From Winogradskyella psychrotolerans RS-3 (GTDB lineage: Bacteria; Bacteroidota; Bacteroidia; Flavobacteriales; Flavobacteriaceae): a DNA stretch of 64,000 nucleotides. Below are positions 28,479 through 38,345 of the stretch, one piece after another (position 1 is the first letter of the stretch; each line of letters opens with the position of its first letter). The DNA is taken from contig NZ_ATMR01000007.1 in the NCBI RefSeq assembly GCF_000427335.1, positions 1-64,000 on the forward strand. Reading direction: 5' to 3'. Below the pieces are notes generated by a model that made no database searches, was not told where the DNA came from, and saw only the letters and a list, made by a program, of their open reading frames with translations. A program made the position numbers and the translations under genes.

Positions 28479-29335
28479 ATGGCTTGGTTTAAAAGAAAAG
28501 ATAAAGGTATTCATACCTCAACAGAAGAAAAAAAGATACACCTAAAGGACTTTGGTATAAATCTCCAACAGGTAAAATAATAGACACAAAAGAACTTGAG
28601 CAAAATTTTTATGTGAGTCCAGAAGATGGTTATCACGTAAGAATTGGAAGTAACGAATATTTCCAAATCCTTTTTGACGATAACAAGTACACGGAATTAG
28701 ATGCTAATTTAACTTCTAAGGATCCGCTTAAATTTGAAGACACTAAAAAATACCCAGACCGTTTAAAAGCTGCACAAGAAAAAACGAATCTTAAAGATGC
28801 GGTACGTACAGCTGTTGGTAAATCTAAAGGTGAAGATTTAGTTATTGCATGTATGGATTTTGCTTTTATTGGTGGTTCTATGGGAAGTGTTGTCGGTGAA
28901 AAAATTGCTAGAGCAGCAGACTATGCTATAAAGAAGAAATTACCATTAATGATTATAAGTAAATCTGGTGGTGCACGTATGATGGAAGCCGCTCTTTCAT
29001 TAATGCAATTAGCTAAGACTTCTGTAAAACTTGCTCAGATGGCAGATGCAGGTATTCCTTATATCTCTTTATGTACAGATCCAACAACGGGTGGTACAAC
29101 AGCTTCTTTTGCGATGCTTGGAGATATTAACATTGCAGAACCTGGTGCATTAATTGGTTTTGCTGGCCCTAGAATTGTAAGAGATACTACAGGAAAAGAA
29201 TTACCTGAAGGATTTCAAACTTCTGAATTTTTATTAGAACATGGATTCTTAGATTTTATTACACATCGTAAAGATCTTAAGAAACAAGTTAATCTTTATA
29301 TTGATTTGATAAAGAATCAACCTGTACGAGCTTAA
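28479..29335 (+). CDS. accD: acetyl-CoA carboxylase carboxyltransferase subunit beta (frame broken by one base)
   Basis: The carboxyltransferase beta subunit for malonyl-CoA synthesis. The start is the ATG at 28479 ([10 protein letters not shown]). The frame breaks at the seven-A run 28528-28534. One more A gives [17 protein letters not shown] and joins the long downstream frame. The result is 286 codons (285 residues), the normal length. The carboxyltransferase core has [34 protein letters not shown] and [10 protein letters not shown]. The zinc-ribbon cysteines of E. coli AccD are replaced (KSPTGK and VSPEDG where Cys pairs stand). The gene is essential in fatty-acid synthesis, so the break is probably not biological. 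Confidence 0.93.
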
Positions 29336-29348
29336 ATAGAAAACGAAG

Positions 29349-29374
29349 AAAGAGGTGTAATAACCTCTTTTTTT
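29349..29374 (+). terminator. intrinsic terminator after accD
   Basis: An 8-base-pair stem (29349-29356 with 29363-29370), a 6-base loop and a T-run begin 13 bases after the stop. Confidence 0.75.
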
Positions 29375-29412
29375 GTTTTAATTTATAATGTTGACAACAT
29401 ACATTATTAAAG

Positions 29413-30525
29413 CTACGCTGTAGTTAAAGCACTTAAAAAATAGACAGAAAAACAAGTACCTTCATTAACTTTACTTTCCACTTCAATTTTGCCACCTATA
29501 CTTTCAATATGATTTTTGGTAATATACAACCCGACGCCTCTAGAGTCAGGATGTTCGTGAAAAGTACCATTTAATGTAAAAAGCTTATTATAATTAGATT
29601 TTAAATCAATACCTAATCCATTATCTCTAATTTTAAGTACCACAAACTCATCCTTTAAACAACTAGAAAGCTCAATAGTAGCCAATCTCTCAGCTGATTT
29701 ATATTTTATTGAATTTGTAAGAAAGTTGAGAATAATACTATCAATATAAGCTTCAATTCCCATAATAGAAAACCCTCTATCAACCTTATTTATAATTTTA
29801 CACTTTTCCCTTTTCGCAATAGCACTAACGTTATAAATAGAATTTTCGATATACTTATGCAACGATAGTTTACTTAAAATATTAAACTTTTTAGGTTTGT
29901 CTAATCGAATTAAATTAAGGTGATTTATGGTTTCATCAAGATTTGTTAAAGACCCCTTTAACATTTTGTAATTTTCGTTGGATTTTAAATTGTCTTCAAA
30001 TTCTTCTTCAAGAAATTCAGTAATTGAAAATAAATTACCAACATGTGTCCTTATGTCGTGAGTAGCAATATGTGCAAAATCTTTTAATTTTTCATTTTGA
30101 CCTTTAATAACATTCATTAAAAACTCCAAATGCCATGTTGCTGATTTTTGAGCCGATATATCTGTTATTTGAGCAATAAAATAAATAGGTTTATTATTTT
30201 CATCTCTAACTAAAGAAACAGATAATAGCGCCCAAACCACATACCCTTTTTTATGAAAATACCTTTTCTCTATTTGATAGCTATCAATTTCCCCTTCAAT
30301 TAATTGTCGCATGTAAGCTAAATCTAGTTCTAAGTCATCGCGATGCGTAATATCTCTGAAATTCTGTTTATACAATTCTACTTTCTCATACCCTAATAAG
30401 TTTACGATACTTTGGTTGACCTTTATCCATACACCTTCAGGGCTCACAATAGAAATCCCTCCATTTGCATTATCAAAAATATTTTGAAATACTTTATTTT
30501 TTAAACGATCGAGATTTTTTGGCAT
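29413..30525 (-). CDS. PAS-domain sensor histidine kinase, paralogue 1
   Basis: A soluble kinase with no transmembrane helix, 370 residues from the ATG at 30525 (MPKNLDRLKN). The frame runs to a TTG at 30552. A PAS domain (about residues 10-130; GISIVSPEGVWIKVNQS, RYFHKKGYVVWALLSVSLV) is followed by a dimerisation helix with the H-box HIATHDIRTHVGNL. The HATPase domain has an N-box (NFLTNSIKYKS), a G1-box (DNGLGIDL) and a G2-box (GVGLYITKNHIESIGG). The usual H-box proline is missing. No response regulator lies nearby. The signal is unknown. Confidence 0.88.
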   Translation of the reverse strand: MPKNLDRLKNKVFQNIFDNANGGISIVSPEGVWIKVNQSIVNLLGYEKVELYKQNFRDITHRDDLELDLAYMRQLIEGEIDSYQIEKRYFHKKGYVVWALLSVSLVRDENNKPIYFIAQITDISAQKSATWHLEFLMNVIKGQNEKLKDFAHIATHDIRTHVGNLFSITEFLEEEFEDNLKSNENYKMLKGSLTNLDETINHLNLIRLDKPKKFNILSKLSLHKYIENSIYNVSAIAKREKCKIINKVDRGFSIMGIEAYIDSIILNFLTNSIKYKSAERLATIELSSCLKDEFVVLKIRDNGLGIDLKSNYNKLFTLNGTFHEHPDSRGVGLYITKNHIESIGGKIEVESKVNEGTCFSVYFLSALTTA

Positions 30526-30658
30526 GAAATAGCATTCTGTATTGAGTAACAAAATTAAATTATACTACATATTAGTTTTAACTCAATAGATTATTATGTT
30601 ACCATAAAAGCTTAAATCCAACAAATTATCATTTTAAACAGCTGTGACTAAACTGAAT

Positions 30659-31765
30659 CTAAGGTTTCTTAAAATAAACAGTAAACTCCGTTCCTGCATC
30701 TACTTCACTCTTCACCTCTACTTTTCCACCTATAGATTCTATATGATTTTTAGTAATAAAAAGTCCAATACCAATCGCATCTGAATTACAATGAAAGGTA
30801 TTATACATTTGAAATAGTTTATCTCCAAATTTCACTAAATCAATACCTAGTCCATTATCTTTAATTTTGAGCACCACAAAATCATTTTTAAATTCAGAGC
30901 TCAATTCTATAATAGGCTTCCTTTTTTCAGATCTATATTTAATGGCATTGGTTAGAAAATTAAGAATTATACTATCTAAATAAGCTGGTATGCCTTTTAT
31001 ACAAACATCATCATCTATATGATTATATATAATAGCTTCCGCATTTTGAGCTAATGCTATAATGTTGTAAGTGGCTTTTTCGGTATAATCATATAAATTA
31101 AGGACATCCATTTTAGACTCCTCAATTTCTCTAATTTTAGCCACCTGAGTTAAATGCGAAACGGTTTCTTGAAGATTATCAATTGCATGTTTTAATAATT
31201 GAAAATTCTCATTCTTTTTCAAACAAGCATAATCTTCCTCTAAAAACTCTGTTAAAGAAGACAAATTACCCGAATGGGATCTCAAATTATGAGTCACGAT
31301 ATTAGCAAATGATGTTAGCCTTTCGTTTTGTTCTTTGGCCACACTTAGCATGGTTTTTAACTTGTCCTCACTTTTCTTGCGGTTGGTAATATCTGTAAAC
31401 TGCCATATCATGTGTGGTCTTCCTTCCTTAAAATAGACCAACGACACAGATATCAACATCCAAATAATGGATCCACCTTTATGAAAATAGCGCTGCTTTA
31501 CACGGTATTTATCAATTTTACCGTTGATAAGGTTTTCAAACTTTTCTTCGTGAACACCAAGATCTTGAGCATAGACAATATTATTAATGTCCATATTAAA
31601 GAGTTCCCATCGCGTATATCCAAAAATATCGCAGACGCTTTCATTAACTTTTAACCAATTCCCATTTAAATTCACAATAGCAATACCATTATAAGTATTG
31701 TTAAACGTGCGCTCTAAAACGTCGTAAGCGTTTGAGAAATTCCTCAGATGATTTGAAACTTTCAT
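30659..31765 (-). CDS. PAS-domain sensor histidine kinase, paralogue 2
   Basis: This is a tandem paralogue of the kinase at 29413, with the same domain order over 368 residues. It has PAS (GIAIVNLNGNWLKVNES, RYFHKGGSIIWMLISVSLV), the H-box FANIVTHNLRSHSGNL, the N-box NFLTNAIKYRS, the G1-box DNGLGIDL and the G2-box GIGLFITKNHIESIGG. The two differ mainly in the PAS core and the linker, so they may sense different ligands through a similar output. It too is an orphan. The gap between the two is about 130 bases, so a shared transcript is possible. Confidence 0.88.
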   Translation of the reverse strand: MKVSNHLRNFSNAYDVLERTFNNTYNGIAIVNLNGNWLKVNESVCDIFGYTRWELFNMDINNIVYAQDLGVHEEKFENLINGKIDKYRVKQRYFHKGGSIIWMLISVSLVYFKEGRPHMIWQFTDITNRKKSEDKLKTMLSVAKEQNERLTSFANIVTHNLRSHSGNLSSLTEFLEEDYACLKKNENFQLLKHAIDNLQETVSHLTQVAKIREIEESKMDVLNLYDYTEKATYNIIALAQNAEAIIYNHIDDDVCIKGIPAYLDSIILNFLTNAIKYRSEKRKPIIELSSEFKNDFVVLKIKDNGLGIDLVKFGDKLFQMYNTFHCNSDAIGIGLFITKNHIESIGGKVEVKSEVDAGTEFTVYFKKP

Positions 31766-31895
31766 ACATATCGTTTAATAAGGATTAATCAATTGAAAGC
31801 TATTTTTGCTATTAGGGAAATTTTAGTTAGGACATAATTATACGCCTTAGGATATCAAAAAGTTACGAAAAAAATTCCAAATCACAAAAAAGTAG

Positions 31896-31903
31896 TATAT
31901 TTG
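31896..31903 (+). promoter_or_regulatory. predicted -7 box of rpsO
   Basis: TATATTTG, followed by CCGC, is a textbook Bacteroidota -7 box, 54 bases before the rpsO ATG. Confidence 0.6.
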
Positions 31904-31957
31904 CCGCTCGAAAGAGAGGCTTTCGTGTACATAAAAATCATTTACAATAATATTAGC

Positions 31958-32227
31958 ATGTATTTAGATCAAAAAGCAAAAGAAGAGTTATTCACTAAAC
32001 ATGGTGGTAATGCAAAGAATACTGGTTCTGCAGAAGGACAGATTGCATTATTCACACATAGAATAGAACACTTAACACAACACTTAAAGAAAAACCGTAA
32101 AGATTATAATACGGAACGTTCTTTAGTAATGTTAGTAGGTAAGAGAAGAAGCTTATTAGATTACTTAACTAAGAAAGATGTCTTAAGATATCGTGCGATA
32201 GTTAAAGAATTAGGATTAAGAAAATAA
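31958..32227 (+). CDS. rpsO: 30S ribosomal protein S15
   Basis: A small-subunit protein that binds 16S rRNA helices 20-22 early in assembly. From the ATG at 31958 (MYLDQKAKEELFTKHGG) it has 89 residues, the exact standard length, so the in-frame upstream extension to 31901 is rejected. Family signatures are NTGSAEGQIALFTHRIEHLTQHL, in pieces, and LVGKRRSLLDYL. The pnp gene follows, the classical rpsO-pnp pair, with a hairpin and T-run in between. Confidence 0.97.
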   Translation: MYLDQKAKEELFTKHGGNAKNTGSAEGQIALFTHRIEHLTQHLKKNRKDYNTERSLVMLVGKRRSLLDYLTKKDVLRYRAIVKELGLRK

Positions 32228-32241
32228 TCTCAATATAAAGG

Positions 32242-32265
32242 CCACGCATTTAGCGTGGTTTTTTG
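32242..32265 (+). terminator. terminator after rpsO
   Basis: A GC-rich stem CCACGC/GCGTGG (32242-32247 with 32253-32258) with a 5-base loop, then six T. It begins 14 bases after rpsO and probably separates or attenuates transcription into pnp. Confidence 0.8.
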
Positions 32266-32318
32266 TTTTTATACAACTCAAACGTAAGAGTAAAACAATC
32301 GTAAAAAAATAGCAGAAA

Positions 32319-32341
32319 AATCCTAAAATGATTTTAGGATT
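32319..32341 (+). promoter_or_regulatory. hairpin in the pnp leader
   Basis: An 8-base-pair perfect stem (32319-32326 with 32334-32341) with a 7-base loop, 78 bases before the pnp ATG. A short T-run follows a few bases later. It may be a second attenuator or a target for autoregulation; this is not shown. Confidence 0.4.
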
Positions 32342-32418
32342 CGCGGTTTTTCATTGGTCACCAACAACAACTACACAACAACACAACGACCATTGTTTAA
32401 TTTAGAATTAAAAAATTT

Positions 32419-34674
32419 ATGATTCCAAAAGTTTTTAGAGAGGTCATAGACCTTGGTGATGGTAGAGAAATTTCTATCGAAACCGGAAAATTAGCAAAAC
32501 AAGCGCATGGTAGCGTTGTTGTGCAATCAGGAAAATGTATGTTATTATGTACAGTTGTTTCCAATTATGAGCAAAAAGACCTTAATTTTTTACCATTAAC
32601 GGTAGATTATAGAGAAAAATTTGCTGCTGCTGGTCGTTATCCAGGTGGTTTCTTCAAAAGAGAAGCAAGACCAAGTGACGGAGAAGTATTAACAATGCGT
32701 TTAGTGGACAGAGTTTTACGTCCATTATTCCCAAAAGATTACCATTCTGAAACTCAGGTGATGATTCAGTTAATGTCTCATGATCCAGAAGTTATGCCAG
32801 ATGCTATGGCAGGATTAGCGGCTTCTGCTGCAATTCAATTATCAGATTTCCCTTTTGAATGTGCTATCTCTGAAGCTAGAGTTGGACGTGTAAACGGAGA
32901 ATTTGTAATCAACCCTACACCAGCACAAATGGAAGAGTCTGACTTGGACATGATGATTGGTGCTTCTGCAGATTCAGTAATGATGGTAGAAGGTGAAATG
33001 GATGAGATTTCTGAAGAAGAAATGGCAGACGCTATTAAGTTTGCACACGAAGCTATTAAAGTTCAATGTGCTGCTCAAATTAGATTAGCAGAAGCATTTG
33101 GAAAGAAAGACGTTCGTGAATATGAAGCTGAAAGAACAGATGAAGATTTAGAGAAGAAAGTGCATGACATGGCATACGATAAAGTATATGCTATTGCAAA
33201 AGCAGGATCTGCTAAACATGAAAGAAGTGCTGCTTTTCAACAAATAAAAGAAGATATTAAAGCTACTTTTTCTGAAGAAGAATTAGCAGATTATGGTGGT
33301 TTAGTTTCTGATTATTATCGTAAAGCTGAAAAAGCCGCGATTAGAGATTTAACCTTAAATGAAGGTTTACGTTTAGATGGTCGTAAGACTGACGAGATTA
33401 GACCAATCTGGTGTGAAGTAGATTACTTACCTTCTACACATGGTTCTGCAATTTTTACACGTGGAGAAACTCAAGCTTTAGCTACTGTAACTTTAGGAAC
33501 CTCTAGAGATGCAAATCAAATAGATATGCCATCTAAAGAAGGTGAAGAACGTTTCTATTTACACTATAACTTCCCTCCTTTTTGTACAGGTGAAGCAAGA
33601 CCAATCCGTGGAACATCTCGTAGAGAAGTTGGACATGGTAACTTAGCACAACGTGCATTAAAAGGAATGATTCCTGCAGATTGTCCTTACACAGTACGTG
33701 TTGTATCTGAAGTTTTAGAATCTAACGGTTCTTCTTCTATGGCAACCGTTTGTTCTGGTACAATGGCGTTAATGGATGCCGGAGTTCAAATGACAAAACC
33801 AGTGTCTGGTATTGCAATGGGATTAATTTCTGATGCAGATTCTGGAAAGTACGCTGTATTATCTGATATTTTAGGTGATGAAGATCACTTAGGAGATATG
33901 GACTTTAAAGTCACTGGTACTGCAGATGGTATCACAGCTTGTCAAATGGATATCAAAGTAAAAGGATTGTCTTACGAGATTTTAGTAAATGCTTTACAAC
34001 AAGCACGTGCTGGTCGTTTACATATCTTAGAGAAATTGACAGATACAATTGCTAAACCTAATGCAGATGTTAAAGAACATGCGCCTACAATGGTAACAAG
34101 ACGTGTTCCTAACGAATTTATCGGAGCCTTAATTGGACCTGGTGGAAAAGTCATTCAGGAAATGCAAAAAGAAACTGAGACTACTATCGTTATTAACGAA
34201 GATCCAGTAACTGAAGAAGGTATTGTTGAAATCTTAGGTGTAGGCAAAAAAGGTATTGATGCTGTTATGGCAAAAATCGATGCTATTTTATTTAAGCCAG
34301 TAGTTGGTAGCGTTTACGAAGTAAAAGTTATTAAAATGTTAGACTTTGGTGCTGTTGTAGAATATATGGATGCCCCAGGAAACGAAGTTTTATTACACGT
34401 AAGTGAATTAGCTTGGGAACGTACAGAAAATGTATCTGACGTTGTAAACATGGGAGATGTTTTTGATGTGAAGTATTTTGGACAAGACCCAAGAACTCGT
34501 AAAGAAAAAGTATCTCGTAAAGCTATCTTGCCAAAACCAGAAGGTTATGTAGCAAGACCACCAAGAGAAAATAACGATCGTGGTGGACGTGATAACAATA
34601 GAGGAAGAGATAATCGTGGACGTGATAACAGACGTGATGATCGTAAGCCTAGAGAAGATAAGAAGGAAGATTAA
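32419..34674 (+). CDS. pnp: polyribonucleotide nucleotidyltransferase (PNPase)
   Basis: A phosphorolytic 3'-to-5' exoribonuclease of the RNA degradosome. The 751 residues contain two RNase PH domains ([19 protein letters not shown] in the first; [20 protein letters not shown] and [14 protein letters not shown] in the second). A KH domain ([19 protein letters not shown] near residue 573) and an S1 domain ([22 protein letters not shown] in part) follow. The C-terminal tail is very rich in Arg, Gly, Asp and Asn (for example [15 protein letters not shown]), typical of Bacteroidota PNPase and probably RNA- or protein-binding. Confidence 0.97.
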   Translation: MIPKVFREVIDLGDGREISIETGKLAKQAHGSVVVQSGKCMLLCTVVSNYEQKDLNFLPLTVDYREKFAAAGRYPGGFFKREARPSDGEVLTMRLVDRVLRPLFPKDYHSETQVMIQLMSHDPEVMPDAMAGLAASAAIQLSDFPFECAISEARVGRVNGEFVINPTPAQMEESDLDMMIGASADSVMMVEGEMDEISEEEMADAIKFAHEAIKVQCAAQIRLAEAFGKKDVREYEAERTDEDLEKKVHDMAYDKVYAIAKAGSAKHERSAAFQQIKEDIKATFSEEELADYGGLVSDYYRKAEKAAIRDLTLNEGLRLDGRKTDEIRPIWCEVDYLPSTHGSAIFTRGETQALATVTLGTSRDANQIDMPSKEGEERFYLHYNFPPFCTGEARPIRGTSRREVGHGNLAQRALKGMIPADCPYTVRVVSEVLESNGSSSMATVCSGTMALMDAGVQMTKPVSGIAMGLISDADSGKYAVLSDILGDEDHLGDMDFKVTGTADGITACQMDIKVKGLSYEILVNALQQARAGRLHILEKLTDTIAKPNADVKEHAPTMVTRRVPNEFIGALIGPGGKVIQEMQKETETTIVINEDPVTEEGIVEILGVGKKGIDAVMAKIDAILFKPVVGSVYEVKVIKMLDFGAVVEYMDAPGNEVLLHVSELAWERTENVSDVVNMGDVFDVKYFGQDPRTRKEKVSRKAILPKPEGYVARPPRENNDRGGRDNNRGRDNRGRDNRRDDRKPREDKKED

Positions 34675-34697
34675 TTCTTAATTCTAAACTTTATAAA

Positions 34698-34735
34698 AAA
34701 CCCTAAATAGAACTATTCTATTTAGGGTTTCTTTT
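34698..34735 (+). terminator. intrinsic terminator after pnp
   Basis: A 13-base-pair perfect stem (34698-34710 with 34718-34730), a 7-base loop and a T-run. Confidence 0.85.
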
Positions 34736-34916
34736 TGCGTTAAAATGAAATTGAATCAAGCTAATAAGACATTTATTTTTTGTCTTTAAAAACCAGTTTT
34801 ACCCATCCAGCCTATACTCTCACTATGTTAAATAAAAATTAAAAAAAGTCTAAAGTCTAAAAACCAACGTACATCTGTTTTAGTTAATCAATCACAAACC
34901 TAACACCTCATAATTT

Positions 34917-36352
34917 ATGGCTTCAGAAAAACCAACCTCAAATATTATTCTTTCAAGCACTAAAAGCAGAACAAAAAAATAACAAATAGTTTAAATTTAT
35001 TTGTTAACAGTAAGTCAAAAACTGAAAACCCTAACAACAAAATTGTACTCTTTAGTACGTTTTTACTGATGCTTTTGGGTGTGTACTTCCTTTCTGTCTT
35101 TTATGGTGATTTTGAACAATTAAACCTAGACAAAATGAGTTCTACGATAGGATTAACCTTTATTGCTATAGCAACTACTCTTATGGCTTTCAAAGTCTCA
35201 TTCTTTCTTTATAAAGCTTACAATTATTTTAAATACAAGCCTATTGCATCTGTTTCAGATAAAGAATTACCAACTATTACCGTTATTGTCCCTGCATATA
35301 ATGAAGGTAAACAAGTTTGGGCTACCTTAATGAGCTTAGACAATAGCAACTATCCAAAAGAGAAAATACAAATTATATCTATTGACGACGGCAGTAAAGA
35401 CGATACATGGGATTGGATGCTTGATGCTAAAACAAAATTAGGAGACCGTTTAGAGATTTACCAACAACCTGAAAACCAAGGAAAACGTCACGCACTGTAC
35501 CGTGGGTTTAATTTAGGTACAGGTGAGATTTACGTCACTGTAGATAGTGATTCAATCGTTACAGAAGACACACTTAGAAACTTAGTTAGTCCATTTGTTA
35601 AAGATGACAACTGTGGTGCCGTTGCAGGAAACATTAGAGTTTTAAATAACAAAAAGGAAATGTTGCCTAAAATGTTAGATGTCAGTTTTGTATTAAGTTT
35701 TGAATTTGTACGTTCTGCTGAAAGTAATCTAAATTCTGTTTTATGTACACCTGGAGCATTAGCTGCATACAAAAGCACAGCGGTTCATGAGTGTTTACCG
35801 CAATGGATTAATCAAACGTTTATGGGGCAACCTTCAGATATTGGTGAAGATAGAGCCATGACTAATATGATTTTAAAACAAGGTAAACACGTATTATTTC
35901 AGAAGAATGCGGTCGCTTTTACCAACGTCCCAGAACAATATATGGGATTATACAAAATGTTTATCCGTTGGGGAAGAAGTAACGTGAGGGAAAATTTAGA
36001 AATGGCGAAATATGTATTTACAAATTTCAGAGCAAAAGGTAAATCTGGAACTAGAATCTTATTCATAAGTCAATTCCTGAAAATATTAATGAGTTATCCT
36101 TTATTAATTTCAATGTTATTCTTTGTAATGGTACATCCTTTACTTTTTATTGGCTCTACGCTCGTTAGTATCTTTGTGATTTCAACATTTTCAGTATTGT
36201 TCTTTGCTAGTCAATATAAAACTACAGAAGGCTTTTGGGCATATTCTTATAGCATACTATTTACATTTGGCCTATTCTGGATTACACCATATGCTATTGC
36301 AACAGCGAATAGAAGAGGCTGGTTAACACGTGGATTAGAAGAAAAGAAGTAA
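34917..36352 (+). CDS. membrane family 2 glycosyltransferase, polysaccharide-synthase type (frame broken by one base)
   Basis: A processive-type GT2 like hyaluronan/NodC or poly-GlcNAc synthases. The long frame opens at 35069 with no proper start. One extra A in the seven-A run 34973-34979 joins it to an ATG at 34917 (MASEKPTSNI), giving 479 codons. There are two N-terminal transmembrane helices. The catalytic domain starts at TITVIVPAYNEGKQVW and has IDDGSKDDTW, a DxD in TVDSDSIV, an acidic catalytic site in DIGEDRAMTN and FIRWGRSNVRE in place of the QxxRW motif. C-terminal helices follow. It stands outside the main polysaccharide locus. Confidence 0.82.
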
Positions 36353-36380
36353 ATATCACCTTTTCTAGTATAATAATTAT

Positions 36381-36416
36381 AAGCCTACAAAATTATATGT
36401 TTTGTAGGCTTTTTTA
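36381..36416 (+). terminator. intrinsic terminator after the GT2 gene
   Basis: A perfect 12-base-pair stem (36381-36392 with 36400-36411), a 7-base loop and a T-run. Confidence 0.85.
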
Positions 36417-36650
36417 TTGTGAATTCCCGTTTTGTCACCGACAACCTGTCATAATTATAGGATTTCTGATTTTTCCCAAATTTCAATTTCGGAACCAATG
36501 GTCCTAAAAATTTTCAATACCATAACATATCACATAAAAACCTTAGGATATCAAAATTCTTTAAATCATAATTTCATTTTGGCACTGTCGCATAGTAATT
36601 GCGGCTACTAAAGCAACTGACAGCAAGGTTAGTTAAAATAAAAACAAATT

Positions 36651-37457
36651 ATGAGAGTATTAGTAATTGGAGCTGGAAACATGGGTTTAACGTATGCAGA
36701 AGGAATGGCAGAATCACCACTCCTTAGTAAGCACAACTTGAGAATTTATGATACTGATCCAAAAAAAATAGAAAGTTTAAGCAAAGACACAAGATTTAAT
36801 GTTTTTGATAATTTAGAAGATTGCTTACCGAAAGCAGATATTGTATTTATAGCGGTTAAGCCCTACCATAGTGACGGTTTATTTGAAGAAATGAAATTAA
36901 TGATTAACGACAGTCAAATTTTTGTATCTCTGATGGCAGGTGTTACAATAGATACCATTCAACAAAAATTGAATGCAAAAAAGGTAATTAGAACAATGCC
37001 TAATTTACCTGCACAAGTTGGTAAAGGTGTTACATCCTACACAGAGTCTAGCGACGTTTCTAAAGTAGAAATGTTAATGGTAAGAAACCTTTTAGACACC
37101 ACAGGAACATCAATACATGTCAATACAGAAAAGTTCATTGATGCTTCCACAGGGATTTCTGGAAGTGGACCTGCTTACGTATTTTATTTTATGCAATCAA
37201 TGTTAGAAGCTGCACAAAAAATGGGCTTCTCAGATTATGATTCTAAAATTTTGGTAAGCAGCACATTTGAAGGAGCTATAGAACTCTTCAATCAAAATAG
37301 TATATCTCCAAAATCTTGGATAGAAAAAGTGGCATCAAAAGGAGGGACAACCCAAGCCGCAATTGATTCTATGGATGATAATAATGTAAAACAACTCATT
37401 CAAGATGCTGCATATGCAGCTTTTGATCGCGCTGTTGAATTAGGTAAAGAGAAATAA
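36651..37457 (+). CDS. proC: pyrroline-5-carboxylate reductase
   Basis: The last enzyme of proline synthesis, reducing P5C with NAD(P)H. The 268 residues start with the Rossmann motif VLVIGAGNMGLTYAEGM. They include FIAVKPYH, the RTMPNLPAQVGKG signature and, near the end, GISGSGPAYVFYFMQSM and VASKGGTTQAAIDSM, typical of ProC. It is the first gene of proC-proB-proA, with proB 5 bases downstream. Confidence 0.96.
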   Translation: MRVLVIGAGNMGLTYAEGMAESPLLSKHNLRIYDTDPKKIESLSKDTRFNVFDNLEDCLPKADIVFIAVKPYHSDGLFEEMKLMINDSQIFVSLMAGVTIDTIQQKLNAKKVIRTMPNLPAQVGKGVTSYTESSDVSKVEMLMVRNLLDTTGTSIHVNTEKFIDASTGISGSGPAYVFYFMQSMLEAAQKMGFSDYDSKILVSSTFEGAIELFNQNSISPKSWIEKVASKGGTTQAAIDSMDDNNVKQLIQDAAYAAFDRAVELGKEK

Positions 37458-37462
37458 AATTT

Positions 37463-38242
37463 ATGGATAAAGAGATAAAACGTGTGGTCATAAAAGTAGG
37501 CACCAACGTATTAACAAATAAAGATAATAGAATTTTAGGGCCAGTTCTTCGAGAATTGGTAAGACAAATCGCAGTGTTGTATGAAAAAGACATTATGGTT
37601 ATCCTAGTATCCTCTGGCTCTGCAATGGCAGGCATGGAAATTTTAGGAGAAACTAACATTAAAGACAAGTCCATAAGAAGGCAAGTCTATTCTGCAGTAG
37701 GTCAGCCACGAATGATGAGACATTATTATAGTCTTTTTCACGACTATGGAATGCGATGCGCACAAGTATTAGCAACAAAACGCGATTTTGATATCGGTAA
37801 ACACCGTAAAAACATGATTAATTGTTACGAAGGGTTACTTGCTGAAGGTGTTATTCCGATCGCTAATGAAGATGATGCTGTGTCGCTTACAATGTCAATG
37901 TTTTCCGATAATGATGAGTTAGCAAGTTTGGTAGCAGAACTTATTGATGCAGACCGTTTGATTATTCTTTCTGACACAGATGGGCTTTATGATGGTAATC
38001 CGGACGATGATGATTCTAGGATTCTGAATACGGTAATCACTAATCAGGATGTTGAAAAATATGTTCAAGCTTCCGATAAAAAAGAAGGTGAAGGACGAGG
38101 TGGTATGGCTTCAAAATTAAAAATTGCGAAAGGCACTGCCAATAAAAATATTCCAACGTATATCGCCAATGGCAAAAAAGAAAATATAATAGTAGATATC
38201 ATTAATAATAAAGAAGTGGGAACTAAATTTATTAGTGCATAA
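37463..38242 (+). CDS. proB: glutamate 5-kinase
   Basis: The first enzyme of proline synthesis, phosphorylating glutamate. This amino-acid-kinase fold of 259 residues lacks the PUA domain found in E. coli ProB, so is the short form. Motifs are RVVIKVGTNVLTN (phosphate binding), LVSSGSAMAGME, PIANEDDAVSL and ILSDTDGLYDGNP, and GRGGMASKLKIAKG near the C-terminus. It is cotranscribed with proC and followed by proA after about 100 bases. Confidence 0.95.
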   Translation: MDKEIKRVVIKVGTNVLTNKDNRILGPVLRELVRQIAVLYEKDIMVILVSSGSAMAGMEILGETNIKDKSIRRQVYSAVGQPRMMRHYYSLFHDYGMRCAQVLATKRDFDIGKHRKNMINCYEGLLAEGVIPIANEDDAVSLTMSMFSDNDELASLVAELIDADRLIILSDTDGLYDGNPDDDDSRILNTVITNQDVEKYVQASDKKEGEGRGGMASKLKIAKGTANKNIPTYIANGKKENIIVDIINNKEVGTKFISA

Positions 38243-38345
38243 ATAACACCAATAGTACAACATAAACTAAGCATGTTAAAAGCTTTATCATCCTAATAGT
38301 TGACTAATAGCGGATAGCATGCGATAGTTTTCAAAATTAAAACAC

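Noticed and set aside
28528-28534. Programmed ribosomal frameshifting as the cause of the breaks
   Set aside because: The breaks lack a shared slippery heptamer with a downstream structure and affect unrelated genes in both directions. Indel error or slippage at homopolymers explains them better.
31845-36556. A shared 16-mer, CCTTAGGATATCAAAA, at 31845 and 36541, both roughly 110 bases before a gene (rpsO, proC)
   Set aside because: Two copies of an AT-rich 16-mer in 64 kb are close to chance expectation, and the flanks do not match. A genome count would decide.
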